DNA from: Sphagnum compactum
Lineage: Eukaryota > Bryophyta > Sphagnopsida > Sphagnales
DNA: 64,000 nt
Assembly (NCBI GenBank): GCA_965153455.1
Contig: OZ234495.1
Location: 22,378,875-22,442,874, forward strand
Direction: 5' to 3'
The first letter of the stretch is position 1. Every line of letters starts with the position of its first letter. The notes beneath the pieces were generated by a model. That model did no database searches and had not been told where the DNA came from. It saw only the letters and a program-made list of their open reading frames with translations. The position numbers were made by a program, and so were the translations under genes. Shown in pieces: positions 62,400 to 64,000 of this stretch.

Positions 62400-64000
62400 T
62401 ACAAACTATTCCACACCGATCTAATGAATCTTTTACATTACACACAAAAATTTACCCAACGAGGTCTATTTTGACATCAATGCTTTTGTTTTTTTTTGGG
62501 TTAAAACCAAATCAACTCCTAACAACCATTCAATTCTAAAACTTGTTTTCATTAATAAGCTTCCCCATGAAACTTGTTTTCAATTCCCCATAAGCTTTCG
62601 CTTGAACACAGTGTTAAAACATAGATATCCTCATGCAGACACTTCATTTAAGTCCACAAGGGCCTCACTTATACTCTTACATTTGCATTGCCATTTGGTG
62701 CAAACATAGTAAGCGTTACAATTGCCATTGCATAAGTTGGCACAAGACCTTCTCAACTTGAAGGTTCAACACTTATTTTTATTCCTTAAATGGTGTTATT
62801 TGCATCACTTTCGAGGGCATGAATTGGGGCATAAGGAAACTTAAAGCCAATTTAATATTTAGTTAGGGATTGTGAAAATTTGTAAAAGGGGGCAAATGCA
62901 TGGTTGAGTAGCTCATTTTTGAAAAAACAATAATCCACACAAAATCCACTTTACAATGTTAAATTTATAATATAATGTGGTATCATTATTCAAATGGTGA
63001 TAAGGTCCATGTATGATAGTAATAAGTCCATATCAATAGTTGCCAAAATAAAGATTCCAAAAATATGCACTTGTGAAAAAAAATAAAAATTATAAAAAAC
63101 AACTATAAGGATTTATGAAAACATGGTTCAATTATGAGTGTTTAAAAGTTAGAATTGGGTTATAAATTTTTGAAAGAAATATTTCTCATAAAAGTTTATT
63201 ATTTTATGTTATCAAGTCCAAATTCTCTAAGGTACCAAAAATCTTATCACATTATCACCTTTTTATACTCCTTTCTTTAAGTTTTTATTAATCGTGTTTC
63301 ACGATTGACATGGATGCAAAGTGAATGATATTGAAGTTTCTAAATATAAGATGGTTTAAATTATCATATTTTAAATATGATAATATTTTATTCATTTATG
63401 TGTATAGGAATCAAAATATAGGTTATAATTCAAAATTGTGTCCAAAATTGCCTCTACTTCATCCTAGGTGGGACACTTAAAAAAAAATTGAATTTACAAC
63501 ACATATTAAGTTGTAGATAATTTGGAATGGAATTTGATATGATTATCAATTTCTTGCCATTCCAATTATATGACCAATATTTATTTTTGAACTCCAAAAG
63601 TCCACTATCGAAGTGGATGTACTTTTGTAAAAAATAATTAGATGTATGTTTTCATAATCAAGTTAATTTAAAACAAAATTTCCATTGAAAAATTTAAGAT
63701 TATATGTTTTGTTACGAGAAATTCAAACAAAATGAATACTATAGAAACCAAAAAATCGTCACAAAATTGAACCATTTGAGTTCTCATGCATTCACTCAAA
63801 GAATATTCCATATGGGTTCAAGATTTGGCAACAAGTTCATACTCCCAACCTTCTTATCAACATTTGGATCATAAATATTTTTATCACGTCTTTGTCATTG
63901 GGTGTGCAAGCATATATTCATGTGTTGCATTTTATTTTACACATGAATTGTAAATTTTTTGTTCATGTGTAGCAATTCATATGTAGCATATATTCATGTG
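62400..64000. other. AT-rich intergenic DNA at right edge
   Basis: No gene recognised. Composition returns to that of the AT-rich deserts; the window ends with repeated TTCATGTG words. Confidence 0.55.

Overview
The window reads as nuclear DNA of a land plant. It carries a three-repeat MYB (MYB3R), a SINAT-type RING first exon, a p23 co-chaperone and a Mediator MED23. Introns are canonical GT-AG with at least one GC-AG, intergenic DNA is very AT-rich, plant telomere-type CCCTAAA words occur, and Helitron, LINE, MITE, SINE-like and snRNA-derived relics fill the gaps. The long AT-rich intergenic deserts, long CT/GA microsatellites near gene starts and heavy repeat load suggest a large genome, possibly a fern or another seed-free plant. 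That placement is inference; I cannot name the species.

Layout: 1-1633 is low-complexity DNA and the 3' flank of MYB3R. MYB3R lies on the minus strand at 1634-7721; I could place 11 coding exons whose phases all agree (about 1166 aa). 8.6-11.2 kb is AT-rich intergenic DNA. 11.2-16.1 kb is a decayed Helitron Rep-helicase on the minus strand, followed by direct repeats and an orphan SINAT first exon (17.6-17.8 kb). 20.1-22.5 kb is a decayed LINE reverse transcriptase. 22.5-31.3 kb is an AT-rich desert. 31.3-32.1 kb is a short non-autonomous Helitron with both termini visible, and 33.3-33.7 kb is a MITE. The p23 gene (34480-35091, minus) has two adjacent CT-rich minisatellites upstream. MED23 (37422-47525, minus) resolves into 23 in-phase coding exons (about 1682 aa). 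47.6-56.5 kb is intergenic and holds a tRNA-like SINE remnant, an 11-bp periodic array, a small inverted-repeat element with tRNA-like boxes, and a 42-nt U2 snRNA 5' fragment between near-identical 14-bp direct repeats. A four-exon gene of unknown function lies on the plus strand at 58682-60706, with a likely 5' UTR exon near 56.6-56.9 kb. The rest is repeats and AT-rich DNA.

The genes are unrelated housekeeping or regulatory genes, not a functional cluster: a cell-cycle transcription factor, an Hsp90 co-chaperone, a Mediator subunit and an unknown. I did not find a convincing new multi-gene system. The most unusual items are the U2 retropseudogene with target-site duplication, the stop-free 3n intron in MED23, the twin minisatellites above p23, the orphan SINAT exon next to a Helitron, and the internal C-to-T decay record in the Helitron duplication.
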